Positions 44,675 to 52,956 of a stretch of 64,000 nucleotides of DNA are shown here, one piece after another; position 1 is the first letter of the stretch; every line of letters begins with the position of its first letter. The stretch lies in the NCBI RefSeq assembly GCF_902706605.1, contig NZ_CACSLH010000010.1, positions 1 to 64,000 on the forward strand, given 5' to 3'. A model generated the notes under the pieces. That model was not told the DNA's origin. It made no database searches and was given only the letters and a program-made list of their open reading frames with translations. Origin of the DNA: Enterococcus sp. CSURQ0835 (GTDB taxonomy: Bacteria; Bacillota; Bacilli; Lactobacillales; Enterococcaceae). Both the position numbers and the translations under genes were made by a program.

Positions 44675-44843
44675 AGTTACGAGTACTTTTAAAGGACATT
44701 GCGTGTGTTTTTAGCTGAAAATTCCTGATTGAGATAAATTCTCATTTGTGATAAAAGTAGCTATTTTTTGATTGGATAACAAAGTTTTATTTTTTTGAAG
44801 CGAGATCAAATAATTATGTAAGCCTTTTCTTTTAAGTTTGTTT

Positions 44844-44898
44844 AGTTATTCGATAACTAGAAAGTCAATTATCTCGTTATGTTTTCGTTAGTATAACG
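44844..44898 (+). promoter_or_regulatory. ModE-like dyad and second GTTAT/ATAAC dyad
   Basis: CGTTAT (44875-44880), 12 nt, ATAACG (44893-44898) has the same arms and spacing as the E. coli ModE box as I remember it. A second dyad, AGTTAT-TCG-ATAACT (44844-44858), lies just upstream. Both end 5 nt or more before the -35 of the hydroxylase promoter, a usual activator position. Confidence 0.5.
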
Positions 44899-44902
44899 GG
44901 CA

Positions 44903-44931
44903 TTGTAAAAGGTTTTTAAAGCTGTTAGACT
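44903..44931 (+). promoter_or_regulatory. Promoter of the molybdenum hydroxylase operon
   Basis: TTGTAA (44903-44908), exactly 17 nt, TAGACT (44926-44931) with TGT before it. The predicted start near 44938 leaves a leader of about 260 nt. Confidence 0.65.
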
Positions 44932-44937
44932 AGTTGT

Positions 44938-45180
44938 AGAAAAATTTTTTTGAATTCAAAAAGTTTTTTGTTGAGGGTGGATTTGTTATCTAACCATCTT
45001 TTTCAGAAGTGAAATCATTTGCCATCCTCTAGCTGTGCAGAAATGTACAAATGTGTCGCCTGATTGGTATCACATAGCTAACATCGATAACGAAATTTCC
45101 CATAGTGTCATGATCCTGGGGAGATTTCACCTCTTTATGTTGAATGAAAGCTGTTGCGGCCAACAATTTTGTTTTTATTT
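44938..45180 (+). promoter_or_regulatory. Structured leader, possible riboswitch or attenuator
   Basis: Successive helices can form: GAGGGTGG (44973-44980) with CCATCCTC (45022-45029); ATGTG (45051-45055) with CACAT (45071-45075); a 10-bp helix of GAAATTTCCC (45092-45101) with GGGAGATTTC (45119-45128); and TGTTG/CAACA (45152-45156, 45161-45165) followed by a T-rich tract directly before the ribosome binding site. The last resembles a weak terminator. No known purine or molybdenum-cofactor riboswitch core was recognised. Confidence 0.4.
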
Positions 45181-45198
45181 AGGAGGTAAGTAGAAATC

Positions 45199-47499
45199 AT
45201 GACAAACAGAACAGTAGGTAAAACAGAACAGCGCTGGGACGCGGTAGCCAAAGTAACTGGGCAAGCTAATTTTACGGAAGATTTTCCAGTCAATCATCTG
45301 CTTCATGCTAAAATGCTGCGGGCTACGATCGCTCATGGTAAGGTCAAAGCCTACGATCTTTCGGAAGCTGAAAACATACCGGGAGTCGTAAAAATCGTAT
45401 TGCCTGAAGATGTGCCCCAAACAAAATATGCCACCGCGGGCCACCCGTATAGCTGGAATCGGCAAAAAAAAGATATTGAAGATCGTTTGATGTTGAGCCG
45501 CAACATTCATGTGTATGGCGATGAGATTGCAGCAGTGGTCGCTAAAACTGAATTAGCCGCTGAAAAAGCATTGAATAAGATCAAAGTCGAGTATGAGGAA
45601 TATCCGGTTTATTTAGATCCAAAAGCTGCGATGGCAAAAGGTGCGATGCGCATCCATGAAGAACGAGATAATGTGATCGCGAGTACAAAAGTCGGCTATG
45701 GTGAGCTTGAAGACGAACTAGAAAAAAGTGAGCATGTCGTGAACGAACAACTCCACACCGGTATCCAACAACATGCTCATATGGAAAATCAAGTTGCGGT
45801 AGCTTATCGCGGAGCAGATCAACGTTGGCTCTGTATCTCATCGACTCAGATCCCACACATTTGTCGACGGATCTGTGGGGAAGCATTAGGCATTCCTTGG
45901 TCGCAAATTCGGATAAAAAAACCGTTTATTGGTGGAGGTTTCGGAAATAAGCAAGACGTGACGATCGAGCCTTTGACGATTGCATTGAGCATGCTTTGTG
46001 GTGGTAAACCCGTTCAGATTAAACTGACCCGCGAAGAGTCGTTAGCTTTTACGCGAACGCGCCATGCGATCGACTACGATGTTCGCATCGGAGTCAAGAC
46101 AGACGGTACGATCACGGGAATGGATTTTAAAGTGATCTCTAATCAAGGTGGCTATGCTTCTCACGGTCACGCGATCGGTGGTAAAGGCGGGACCTTCATT
46201 AATTCCATGTATACAATGAATAGTCTTAACTATGAAGCAAAAACGGTTTATACCAACCAACAAGCTGCTGGTGCGATGCGGGGTTATGGGATTCCGCAAG
46301 TCATGTACGCGTTAGAATCCGTTGTGGATGATTGTGCAGATGAAGTTGGGATCGACCCAGTTGAGTTTCGGCTCAAAAATACGCGCGCGGAAGGTTTTTT
46401 CAATACGCTCAGTAATTTGTATCAGTTTGATTTCAAATTAGCGGAGTGTCTCAAAAAAGGGCGAGAGGCTTTTGATTGGGATCACAAACGAAAGGCTTGT
46501 CAAGCATTCAATGCCCAACCGGAAAATAAAGATCATAAACGTGGCGTCGGAGTTGGGAGTTTCTCTTACGGTTCTGGAACGTATCCATTTGGGTTAGAAG
46601 TTTCTGGTGCACGGTTGATCTTGATCCAAGACGGTTCATTTAAATTAATGCTCGGCTCTACTGAGATTGGTCAAGGCGCGGATACCGCTTTTGCTCAAAT
46701 GGCAGCGGATACGCTCGGTGTCACGTACGATAAAATCATTCGCGACGCCATGACTGATACGGACATCGACCCATTTGATACGGGAGCGTATGCTTCTCGG
46801 CAAACGTATGTTACTGGTTTTGCGGTTAAAGAAGCCGCCGAAAAGATGAAAGCTAAAATTATCAAACGAGCTTCAGAAATATATGATATTCGGCCCGAGT
46901 ATATCGAAATTATAGAAAATAATCTTGTCTACGCCCACAACGAGCAATTGATTGCACCTTTAGCCGACGTAGCATTAGCATCTTTTTACAGCCCTGAACA
47001 TGGTCAGACGATCGTCGCTGAATCTTCCGTCAATATTCATCACAATTCCTATGCTTCTGGGTGTACGTTTGCCGAAGTAGATGTCGATATCCAAACCGGG
47101 CGAGTGACCTTATTATCGATGTTAAACGTTCATGATTCCGGAAAAATCATCAATCCATTGTTGGCTACGGGTCAAGTTGAAGGCGGAATGGCGATGGGAG
47201 CGGCTTACGGATTGTCAGAAACGCTACGCTATGATGCGAAAGGAAAGATCTTGAATAATAATTTATTAGATTACAAAATTCCGACCATGATGGACTTGCC
47301 TGATTTTGATCATTTATTTGTTGAAAGTGTTGATCCACTGGGGCCTTATGGAAATAAATCATTAGGGGAAAATCCGATTTGTTCACCGGCTGGTGCGATC
47401 CGCAATGCGGTCAAGCATGCAACGGGTGTCAAAATCAATGAGATTCCATTAGCTACCCAAACTGTATTTGAAAAAATGAAAGCAGCAGGCTTGATCTAA
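45199..47499 (+). CDS. Xanthine dehydrogenase-family molybdopterin-binding subunit
   Basis: 766-aa large subunit of a molybdenum hydroxylase. Residues about 1-120 form the a/b hammerhead domain, and the rest are the two Mo-cofactor domains with PFIGGGFGNKQD, the AGAMRGYGIPQ loop and a C-terminal GENP that should hold the catalytic Glu. The GAMRGYG loop is of the xanthine dehydrogenase type rather than the CO-dehydrogenase type. Xanthine or another N-heterocycle is the likely substrate, supported by the purine-permease-like gene downstream. Some enterococcal relatives are selenium-dependent; no selD or other selenium gene is seen here. AGGAGG lies 12 nt before the ATG. Confidence 0.88.
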   Translation: MTNRTVGKTEQRWDAVAKVTGQANFTEDFPVNHLLHAKMLRATIAHGKVKAYDLSEAENIPGVVKIVLPEDVPQTKYATAGHPYSWNRQKKDIEDRLMLSRNIHVYGDEIAAVVAKTELAAEKALNKIKVEYEEYPVYLDPKAAMAKGAMRIHEERDNVIASTKVGYGELEDELEKSEHVVNEQLHTGIQQHAHMENQVAVAYRGADQRWLCISSTQIPHICRRICGEALGIPWSQIRIKKPFIGGGFGNKQDVTIEPLTIALSMLCGGKPVQIKLTREESLAFTRTRHAIDYDVRIGVKTDGTITGMDFKVISNQGGYASHGHAIGGKGGTFINSMYTMNSLNYEAKTVYTNQQAAGAMRGYGIPQVMYALESVVDDCADEVGIDPVEFRLKNTRAEGFFNTLSNLYQFDFKLAECLKKGREAFDWDHKRKACQAFNAQPENKDHKRGVGVGSFSYGSGTYPFGLEVSGARLILIQDGSFKLMLGSTEIGQGADTAFAQMAADTLGVTYDKIIRDAMTDTDIDPFDTGAYASRQTYVTGFAVKEAAEKMKAKIIKRASEIYDIRPEYIEIIENNLVYAHNEQLIAPLADVALASFYSPEHGQTIVAESSVNIHHNSYASGCTFAEVDVDIQTGRVTLLSMLNVHDSGKIINPLLATGQVEGGMAMGAAYGLSETLRYDAKGKILNNNLLDYKIPTMMDLPDFDHLFVESVDPLGPYGNKSLGENPICSPAGAIRNAVKHATGVKINEIPLATQTVFEKMKAAGLI

Positions 47500-47597
47500 A
47501 CTAAGCGTGGACAGCACAGTTTAGAAAATTTGCTGGTACTGTAGTTCATTTTCTGAACGGGGTGCTTTTAGCGACTTAAATGATGGAGGAATAAACA

Positions 47598-48476
47598 ATG
47601 TATGATATTACGGGTTATCATGAAGCTACAACGTTAACGGATTACTTTACTTTGATTGAAAAATATCCTGAAGCAAAAATCATTGCGGGTGGAACCGATG
47701 TCTTAGTAAAAGCGCGTGAATATAAAAAAGGCTTTGTCGGTGTGCCATTGATCGGGATCACGCGGATTTCGGAACTGCACGACACTTATTTAACAGCAGA
47801 GGGTACGTTAGTCATCGGCCCTGCCAATAGCTTTACGGAAGTTGCCGCTCATCCTTTAGTCAAAAAATACACACCGCTCTTAGCCGAAGCGGTGGCACTA
47901 GTGGGTGGGCCTCAAACAAGAAATTGTGGAACGATCGGTGGTAACGTTTGTAATGGAGCAACTTCAGCCGATAGCGCACCGACTTTATTCGCTTATAATG
48001 CTGTGTTGGAAATTGCGACCAAAGATGGCGTGAAAGATGTGCCGATCGCTGATTTTTACAAAGGAGCTGGCTGGGTAGATCTAGCGCCTGGTCAAATCTT
48101 GACTAAAATCAAAATCGAGCAAAAAGATTATGCGGGCTTTATCGGACACTATACAAAATTTGCTCAACGCCAAGCTTTAGATATTGCAAATCTCAGTTGT
48201 GCTACTTTAGTGAAGCATCAAGATGACGTGATCGAAGAACTCCGAATTTGTTTTGGTGTGGCTGCTCCGACACCGATTCGAATGACTGGTGCAGAACATT
48301 ACGCACAAGGTAAAACGATCACTGATGAAACTTTGAAGCAAATCGGAGCGGCGTGTTTAACAGAGACTCATACGCGTAACTCATGGCGCGCATCAAAAGA
48401 GTATCGTGATCATCTCGTTCAGCTATTGCCTGGTCGAAATATTGTGGAAGCATTGAAGGGGGAAGCTGCGAAATGA
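47598..48476 (+). CDS. Xanthine dehydrogenase-family FAD-binding subunit
   Basis: 292-aa medium subunit of the CoxM/XdhB type. The FAD pyrophosphate loop is AGGTDVLVKA near residue 31, and TIGGNVCNGATSADSAP is the second family block. It passes electrons from the iron-sulfur subunit to its acceptor, possibly NAD+. Its stop overlaps the start of the small subunit by 4 nt. GGAGGAAT precedes the ATG. Confidence 0.92.
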   Translation: MYDITGYHEATTLTDYFTLIEKYPEAKIIAGGTDVLVKAREYKKGFVGVPLIGITRISELHDTYLTAEGTLVIGPANSFTEVAAHPLVKKYTPLLAEAVALVGGPQTRNCGTIGGNVCNGATSADSAPTLFAYNAVLEIATKDGVKDVPIADFYKGAGWVDLAPGQILTKIKIEQKDYAGFIGHYTKFAQRQALDIANLSCATLVKHQDDVIEELRICFGVAAPTPIRMTGAEHYAQGKTITDETLKQIGAACLTETHTRNSWRASKEYRDHLVQLLPGRNIVEALKGEAAK

Positions 48477-48949
48477 AACAAGAGATTACCTTTACGCTAA
48501 ATAACGAAGAAGTCACAGTGTTGGTCGATGTTCGGAAGAGCTTGTTAGAGATGCTTCGTGAAGAGTTCGCTTTGATGGGGACAAAAGAAGGATGTGGAGT
48601 CGGTGAATGCGGAGCTTGTACTGTGATCGTTGACGATCAAACAGTCGATTCTTGTATTTATCTGGCGATGTGGGTAGCCGGCCGGAAAGTTACGACGATT
48701 GAAGGGATCACACAAGCAGATGGGACGCTAGCTGATATTCAAGCAGCGTATGTGGAAGCGGGTGCGGTCCAATGTGGTTTCTGTATTCCGGGGATGGTCT
48801 TGTCCAGTGAAAACTTGTTGCAACATAATCCGCAGCCTAGTCGCGCTGAGATTCGGCGTGGTTTGTCTGGCAACATGTGTCGCTGTACTGGATACCAAAA
48901 AATCGTTGATGCGGTCGAAGTGACGGCACACCGGCGCAATGAACAATAA
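48473..48949 (+). CDS. Xanthine dehydrogenase-family [2Fe-2S] subunit
   Basis: 158-aa small subunit with two [2Fe-2S] clusters. The plant-type motif is CGVGECGACTV with a further Cys, and the helical-domain cluster is QCGFCIPGM plus CRCTGY. Length and spacing are normal for the family. It overlaps the FAD subunit by 4 nt, so the subunits are made together. The order large-medium-small is unusual but seen in some Firmicutes clusters. Confidence 0.94.
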   Translation: MKQEITFTLNNEEVTVLVDVRKSLLEMLREEFALMGTKEGCGVGECGACTVIVDDQTVDSCIYLAMWVAGRKVTTIEGITQADGTLADIQAAYVEAGAVQCGFCIPGMVLSSENLLQHNPQPSRAEIRRGLSGNMCRCTGYQKIVDAVEVTAHRRNEQ

Positions 48950-48959
48950 TTGTTGACAG

Positions 48960-49005
48960 TAAAAATAATAGGTGCTCTTTTGCTGAAAGAGCACCATTAT
49001 TTTTA
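48960..49005 (+). terminator. 20-bp hairpin between hydroxylase and permease genes
   Basis: TAAAAATAAT-a-GGTGCTCTTT pairs perfectly with AAAGAGCACC-ATTATTTTTA, with only one bulged base and a 5-nt loop. The T-rich 3' arm makes it a terminator or attenuator. It may set lower expression of the permease than of the enzyme. Confidence 0.65.
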
Positions 49006-49028
49006 GTGAGCTCAAACGTAAAGATCAA

Positions 49029-49043
49029 ATGAAAACGCTTTCT
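49029..49043 (+). promoter_or_regulatory. cre-like site before the permease
   Basis: ATGAAAACGCTTTCT matches the cre consensus WTGNAARCGNWWNCA at 14 of 15 positions. It suggests catabolite control of the downstream permease. Confidence 0.5.
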
Positions 49044-49068
49044 AAAAATGAAAGGTGTGACCTCGGAT

Positions 49069-50478
49069 ATGTCCGAAAAAACGAACGTCAATGCACTGCC
49101 CGATACTACTGATCGTAAGTTGCCCCTGGGAGAAATTCTACCTTTAGGCTTTCAACACACGGTGATTGCCATTTTAGCTGCGATCCCAGTTCCTTTGATC
49201 ATCTCAGCTAGTGCCGGCTTGTCAGCCGAACAAACTCGCTTTTTTGTCAGCTCGGTCATTTTCGCTGCGGGCTTGTCTTCTATCTTAGCTGCATTGAATG
49301 TGATCCCCCGCACCAGTCCGTTGATCCCGATGGCAATGGGAGCTAACTTTTCAGTTATTCCAGTTGTTGTCAGCACATTGAAAGAAGCGAAGTCTGTCAG
49401 TGAAGGATTTCAAATCGTAGCAGGCTCAACGATGCTAGCTGGCCTATTTTGCTTTTTGATTGCCAATTACTGGATCAAGTTGCGCCACCTTTTTCCGCCA
49501 GTCGTGATCGGAACGAATTTGATGGTGTTAGGGACCGCGTTAATCCCCAACACGTATCATTGGATGATGGGGAAAAAAGCTTACGATTTGACGCAGTCGA
49601 TCGATCATCGATCTTTTTTTATCGCTTTTGGAATTTTCCTTTTTCACATTCTCATCAGCAAATATTTAAAAGGCTTCTTAGGCAATTTAAGTATTTTGAT
49701 CGCGTTGGTGGTGGGGATGCTAGCGGCTATTTTATTGGGTATGGTGGATTTTACTCCCGTCATCGAAGCAAAATGGCTTGATTTCACATTGCCAGGACAT
49801 TATGGTTTCTCTAAGCTGGACCTAGCCGCTTTGCCATCGTATGTGATCGTGATGATTTTAGGAATGGTGGAAGTTTCAGGAACTGCGATGGGGATCCATA
49901 ACATCGTTGAAAAAGAAATGACACAAAAACAATTTGGTCGCACGTTGAAAACATTAGGCCTTTCCACTTTGTTTTCCGGACTGTTCAATGCAGTCCAGCC
50001 CACTGCTTTTGTGCAAAATTTAGGTATTTTAGATCTGTCAAAAGAAAAAAGTCGCTACGCAACTGCTGCTGCCGGTGTGATGCTGGTGATCGCGGGCTTT
50101 GTCCCAAAATTTTCAGCACTGATCTCCGCTGTCCCCAAACCAGTTTTGGGTGGTTTAGGCTTTGCGATCTTTGGCGTCATTATTGGCAGTGCTGTAAACA
50201 TTTTGAAGCAAGTCGATTTTGAAGGAAATCAAAATATGTTGATCATTGGATTAAGTGTGGGCGTCGCGATGTTGCCTTCGACGTATCCGAATTTTTATGT
50301 TGGCTTTCCACAGTTGGTCCAAAATATTTTTGGCAGCGGTATTTTATCCGGCGCCTTGACAGCTATCAGCTTGAATTTTTTCTTTAACTTTAAGTCATTG
50401 ATTAAGTCAGAAAGTTCATCAGCCAATGTCGCAGCAGAAAGTGAAAAAGGAGATTCTAAAGTTGCATCTATCAATTAA
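49069..50478 (+). CDS. Nucleobase:cation symporter-2 family permease (xanthine/purine type)
   Basis: About 469 aa and 12-14 hydrophobic segments. LGFQHTVIAILAAIPVPLIIS at the N-terminus and the middle GMVEVSGTAMGIHNIVEKE block place it in the NCS2/NAT family of purine or uracil permeases. Directly following a xanthine-dehydrogenase-type operon, it most likely imports xanthine, urate or a related heterocycle. The ATG at 49069 is chosen because AAAGGTG lies upstream; the ATG at 49048 has no ribosome binding site. A strong terminator follows. Confidence 0.87.
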   Translation: MSEKTNVNALPDTTDRKLPLGEILPLGFQHTVIAILAAIPVPLIISASAGLSAEQTRFFVSSVIFAAGLSSILAALNVIPRTSPLIPMAMGANFSVIPVVVSTLKEAKSVSEGFQIVAGSTMLAGLFCFLIANYWIKLRHLFPPVVIGTNLMVLGTALIPNTYHWMMGKKAYDLTQSIDHRSFFIAFGIFLFHILISKYLKGFLGNLSILIALVVGMLAAILLGMVDFTPVIEAKWLDFTLPGHYGFSKLDLAALPSYVIVMILGMVEVSGTAMGIHNIVEKEMTQKQFGRTLKTLGLSTLFSGLFNAVQPTAFVQNLGILDLSKEKSRYATAAAGVMLVIAGFVPKFSALISAVPKPVLGGLGFAIFGVIIGSAVNILKQVDFEGNQNMLIIGLSVGVAMLPSTYPNFYVGFPQLVQNIFGSGILSGALTAISLNFFFNFKSLIKSESSSANVAAESEKGDSKVASIN

Positions 50479-50490
50479 TATGTTCAAGTA

Positions 50491-50537
50491 AAAACTGGTC
50501 ATCAAGTCGGATCATACTGACTGATGACCAGTTTTTT
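50491..50537 (+). terminator. Permease terminator
   Basis: AAAACTGGTCATCA (50491-50504) pairs with TGATGACCAGTTTT (50522-50535), followed by T-run. Confidence 0.9.
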
Positions 50538-50568
50538 TGTCATTCTAAAATTCTTTTCTCAAATCTTA

Positions 50569-50596
50569 TTGACTAATCGTGAATCAGATCTATAAT
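50569..50596 (+). promoter_or_regulatory. Formate operon promoter
   Basis: TTGACT (50569-50574), 16 nt, TATAAT (50591-50596): close to consensus. The start would be near 50603, leaving a ~350-nt leader before the FNT gene. Tandem AT-rich dyads follow at once. Confidence 0.7.
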
Positions 50597-50618
50597 TAAA
50601 TAAAAAATAATTTTAGTT

Positions 50619-50637
50619 GCTAAAAAATATTTTTAGC
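50619..50637. promoter_or_regulatory. AT-rich palindromic operator candidate
   Basis: GCTAAAAAATATTTTTAGC is a perfect 19-nt palindrome (odd centre) just downstream of the predicted start. A related TAAAAAATAATTTTAG (50600-50615) precedes it. Confidence 0.45.
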
Positions 50638-50710
50638 ATCGAAAACACATCACAATCATTTCGGTCAAACAGCAGTGAGAAGAAATTATTCCCAATACTG
50701 CTTGATAATT

Positions 50711-50725
50711 TTGAAAGCGTTTTTA
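50711..50725 (+). promoter_or_regulatory. cre-like site in the formate operon leader
   Basis: TTGAAAGCGTTTTTA matches the cre consensus at 14 of 15 positions. It lies about 110 nt downstream of the predicted start, where a CcpA roadblock is possible. Confidence 0.4.
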
Positions 50726-50778
50726 AAAGAGGGGGCGCAACGTGAGCGGATAAAAAGTGCTGGAGCAAGGAAGTTTTG

Positions 50779-50886
50779 TTGGCAGTGTTTCGTTATTTTC
50801 TGTTAGGTTGCGTTTGTCGCTATTATAAAATTCTGAAAATTAATCAAAATACAGTAGCAATCACTGAAGTTTCAATGGTAAAATGA
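50779..50886 (+). CDS. Possible 35-aa leader peptide
   Basis: A short ORF begins at TTG 50779, 5 nt after AAGGAAG, and encodes a 35-aa peptide with a hydrophobic N-terminus (FRYFLLGCVC). A CodY-like sequence with two mismatches, AAAATTCTGAAAATT (50827-50841), lies inside it. No known family. Low confidence; it may be chance. Confidence 0.2.
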   Translation: MAVFRYFLLGCVCRYYKILKINQNTVAITEVSMVK

Positions 50887-50952
50887 CAAAACGTATAGAC
50901 ACTAACAGAATTGGTTGGACTCAGGTTGATCAAAAAAGTTAGGAGTGTCAAA

Positions 50953-51759
50953 ATGAATAGTTATTCCACAAAAGAAGTGATCGGGTTATTGAGTAAAAAA
51001 GCGCATGCAAAAGAACAACTTTCTATCATACGAGTTATTTTATTGGGAATCTTAGCTGGAGCGTTCATCGCATTAGGGTATTTGTCATTTGTCAGAGTTG
51101 CGGGTACGACCCCGAAAGCCTGGGGCAGCTTTTCAACGTTTCTTGGCGCCTGTTTATTCCCAATTGGACTGATGGCGATCACTTTTTTAGGCGGTGAATT
51201 AGTAACTGGCAATATGATGGTAATGGCATTTGGCTGGCTGAATCATACAGTTAAGCTGACTTCTGTTATCAAAAATTGGTTGCTTGTGATGCTGGGGAAT
51301 TTTTTAGGCGGCTTGTTCGTGGCTTACTTTTTCGGTCATCTTACGGGACTGACAGAAGGTGATTTTGCAGCTAAGACGATTGCCGTAGCGGCTAGTAAAG
51401 TAGCGGATACACCGCTGAAGATGGTGGTCTCAGGAATCGGTTGTAACATTTTTGTTTGTATGGCCGTTTTTTTAGGCGCCATGAGTAAAGACTTCATGGG
51501 AAAAGCATTCGGCCTGTGGTTTCCGATCATGCTGTTTGTCGTTTGTGGCTTTCAGCACGTTGTGGCAAATGCCTTTATCATTCCTGCTGCGATGTTTGCC
51601 GGCGCCCCCATTTCACTTGGCGCACTATTCACAGATATCGTGTTCGTCTTTATCGGCAACGCACTTGGCGGCGCGGTATTCTTAGCATTACCACTTTATA
51701 AAACGTATTTCAAACCTGCTGAAGAAGCAGAAAAAATAATTGAACGACAGGTGATCTAA
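50953..51759 (+). CDS. Formate/nitrite transporter (FNT) family channel
   Basis: 268-aa FNT-family membrane protein with six helices. FLGACLFPIGLMAITFLGGELVTGNMM contains the family signature, and the pore histidine is probably in GFQHVVANAF. Next to formate dehydrogenase genes a FocA-like formate channel is the natural reading; nitrite is possible in general but no nitrite enzymes are nearby. The start is the ATG at 50953 behind AGGAG. The next gene starts right after its stop codon. Confidence 0.9.
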   Translation: MNSYSTKEVIGLLSKKAHAKEQLSIIRVILLGILAGAFIALGYLSFVRVAGTTPKAWGSFSTFLGACLFPIGLMAITFLGGELVTGNMMVMAFGWLNHTVKLTSVIKNWLLVMLGNFLGGLFVAYFFGHLTGLTEGDFAAKTIAVAASKVADTPLKMVVSGIGCNIFVCMAVFLGAMSKDFMGKAFGLWFPIMLFVVCGFQHVVANAFIIPAAMFAGAPISLGALFTDIVFVFIGNALGGAVFLALPLYKTYFKPAEEAEKIIERQVI

Positions 51760-52353
51760 ATGACGATAGGCTATTGGTATTTTCCGCGGCTGTTGCAGAT
51801 CGGATCGACTGGACGCAACAGTGGCAAAACCACCGTGGCAAAAAAATTGATCGAAAAATTCAACGACTATCCCTTGGTGGCGTTAAAGATCATCACGATC
51901 ACCGGTAAACGTGGTGTTTGCCAGCGTGGTGGTGTCGGCTGTGGGATCTGCACGAGTATCGATAGCGGATTTGAATTGATCGAAGAAAAAAATCGCCGTG
52001 GCAAAAAAGATACGATGGAATTATTAAAAGCAGGTGTGAAGCAAAGTTTTTTGTTAAAAGCATTTGAAGATAGTTTGTTTGAAGGCTTCGAATATTTTTT
52101 GGAACAGATTCCAGCAAATGCGTTGATCATTTGCGAATCCAATTCATTACGTAAATACGTAGAACCAGGGATCTTTATTATGATGGACAACCAAAAGCGT
52201 CGTTTGAAGCCCAGTTCAAAAGACGTATATGATTTTGCGGATCTAATCGTGAGTGATGCAACTGATCCGGCAGTTGAGCGGATTACCATCCAAAAAGAAA
52301 CGACTACCAACCAATTGCGTTGGGACAAACAAATGCCCGTAACTGTTTATTGA
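51760..52353 (+). CDS. MobB-like P-loop NTPase in the formate operon
   Basis: 197-aa protein with an N-terminal P-loop GSTGRNSGKTT (residues 15-25), as in MobB and related molybdopterin-guanine-dinucleotide proteins. It differs from classical MobB in a cysteine-rich loop after the P-loop, RGVCQRGGVGCGICTS, which could bind a metal or iron-sulfur cluster. It starts at the base after the FNT stop and precedes the NuoE-like gene, so it is part of the formate operon. It may help deliver or finish the cofactor of formate dehydrogenase. That role is inferred. mobA is not in the window. Confidence 0.65.
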   Translation: MTIGYWYFPRLLQIGSTGRNSGKTTVAKKLIEKFNDYPLVALKIITITGKRGVCQRGGVGCGICTSIDSGFELIEEKNRRGKKDTMELLKAGVKQSFLLKAFEDSLFEGFEYFLEQIPANALIICESNSLRKYVEPGIFIMMDNQKRRLKPSSKDVYDFADLIVSDATDPAVERITIQKETTTNQLRWDKQMPVTVY

Positions 52354-52365
52354 AAAGAGGATTGA

Positions 52366-52857
52366 ATGATGACCACATTGAACGTAGAAGCTAAATTAGC
52401 GATCATCGACCATTATGATCGCAATCCCGAACAAGTTTTGAATATGCTTGTTGATTTGCAATACGCGTCACCCAAAGGCTATATCGATGAACCGACTGCC
52501 CAGCTCGTGGCAAAAGAATTGGGTCTTACCGAGACGCGCGTGTATGAGATGATCTCATATTATTCGATTTTAAAAGACGAAAAGCAAGCACGTTACGTAA
52601 TGAAGATCTGTGACAGTGCGCCGTGTCATTTTTCTGGTGAGCAAGTCGTATCTGAGACTTTAGCAAAAGTGTTAGGGGTACCGGCCAATACTGCGACACC
52701 AGATGGTTTGTTTTTATACCACAGTGTGCCGTGTATCGGGTTGTGTGACAAGGCTCCTTTCATCAAAATCAAAGACCGTGTTTTCACCAATTTAAATGAA
52801 GAGGAGATCAGTCAACTCGTCGTAGATTTAGCAGAAGGCGAGTATCCAGAGTTATAA
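52366..52857 (+). CDS. NuoE-like [2Fe-2S] subunit of NAD-dependent formate dehydrogenase
   Basis: 163-aa thioredoxin-like ferredoxin of the NuoE/FdsG family. The cluster cysteines are in CDSAPC and CIGLC. The N-terminal helical region (VLNMLVDLQYASPKGYID) is typical. It pairs with the NuoF-like subunit to form the NADH-reactive module. The start may be either ATG of the ATGATG pair (52366 or 52369). Confidence 0.9.
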   Translation: MMTTLNVEAKLAIIDHYDRNPEQVLNMLVDLQYASPKGYIDEPTAQLVAKELGLTETRVYEMISYYSILKDEKQARYVMKICDSAPCHFSGEQVVSETLAKVLGVPANTATPDGLFLYHSVPCIGLCDKAPFIKIKDRVFTNLNEEEISQLVVDLAEGEYPEL

Positions 52858-52956
52858 AAAATACCGGCCAAAAAAGCTGAGGGAAAGCGCAGCGAGAGAT
52901 TTGCTCTCCCCACAGCTGTAGTCTCAGTAAAAACTAGAGTGATGAAGGAGTGACAT

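Noticed and set aside
44938-45180. Known molybdenum-cofactor or purine riboswitch
   Set aside because: I could not find the conserved cores of either class. The region is listed only as a structured leader of unknown type.
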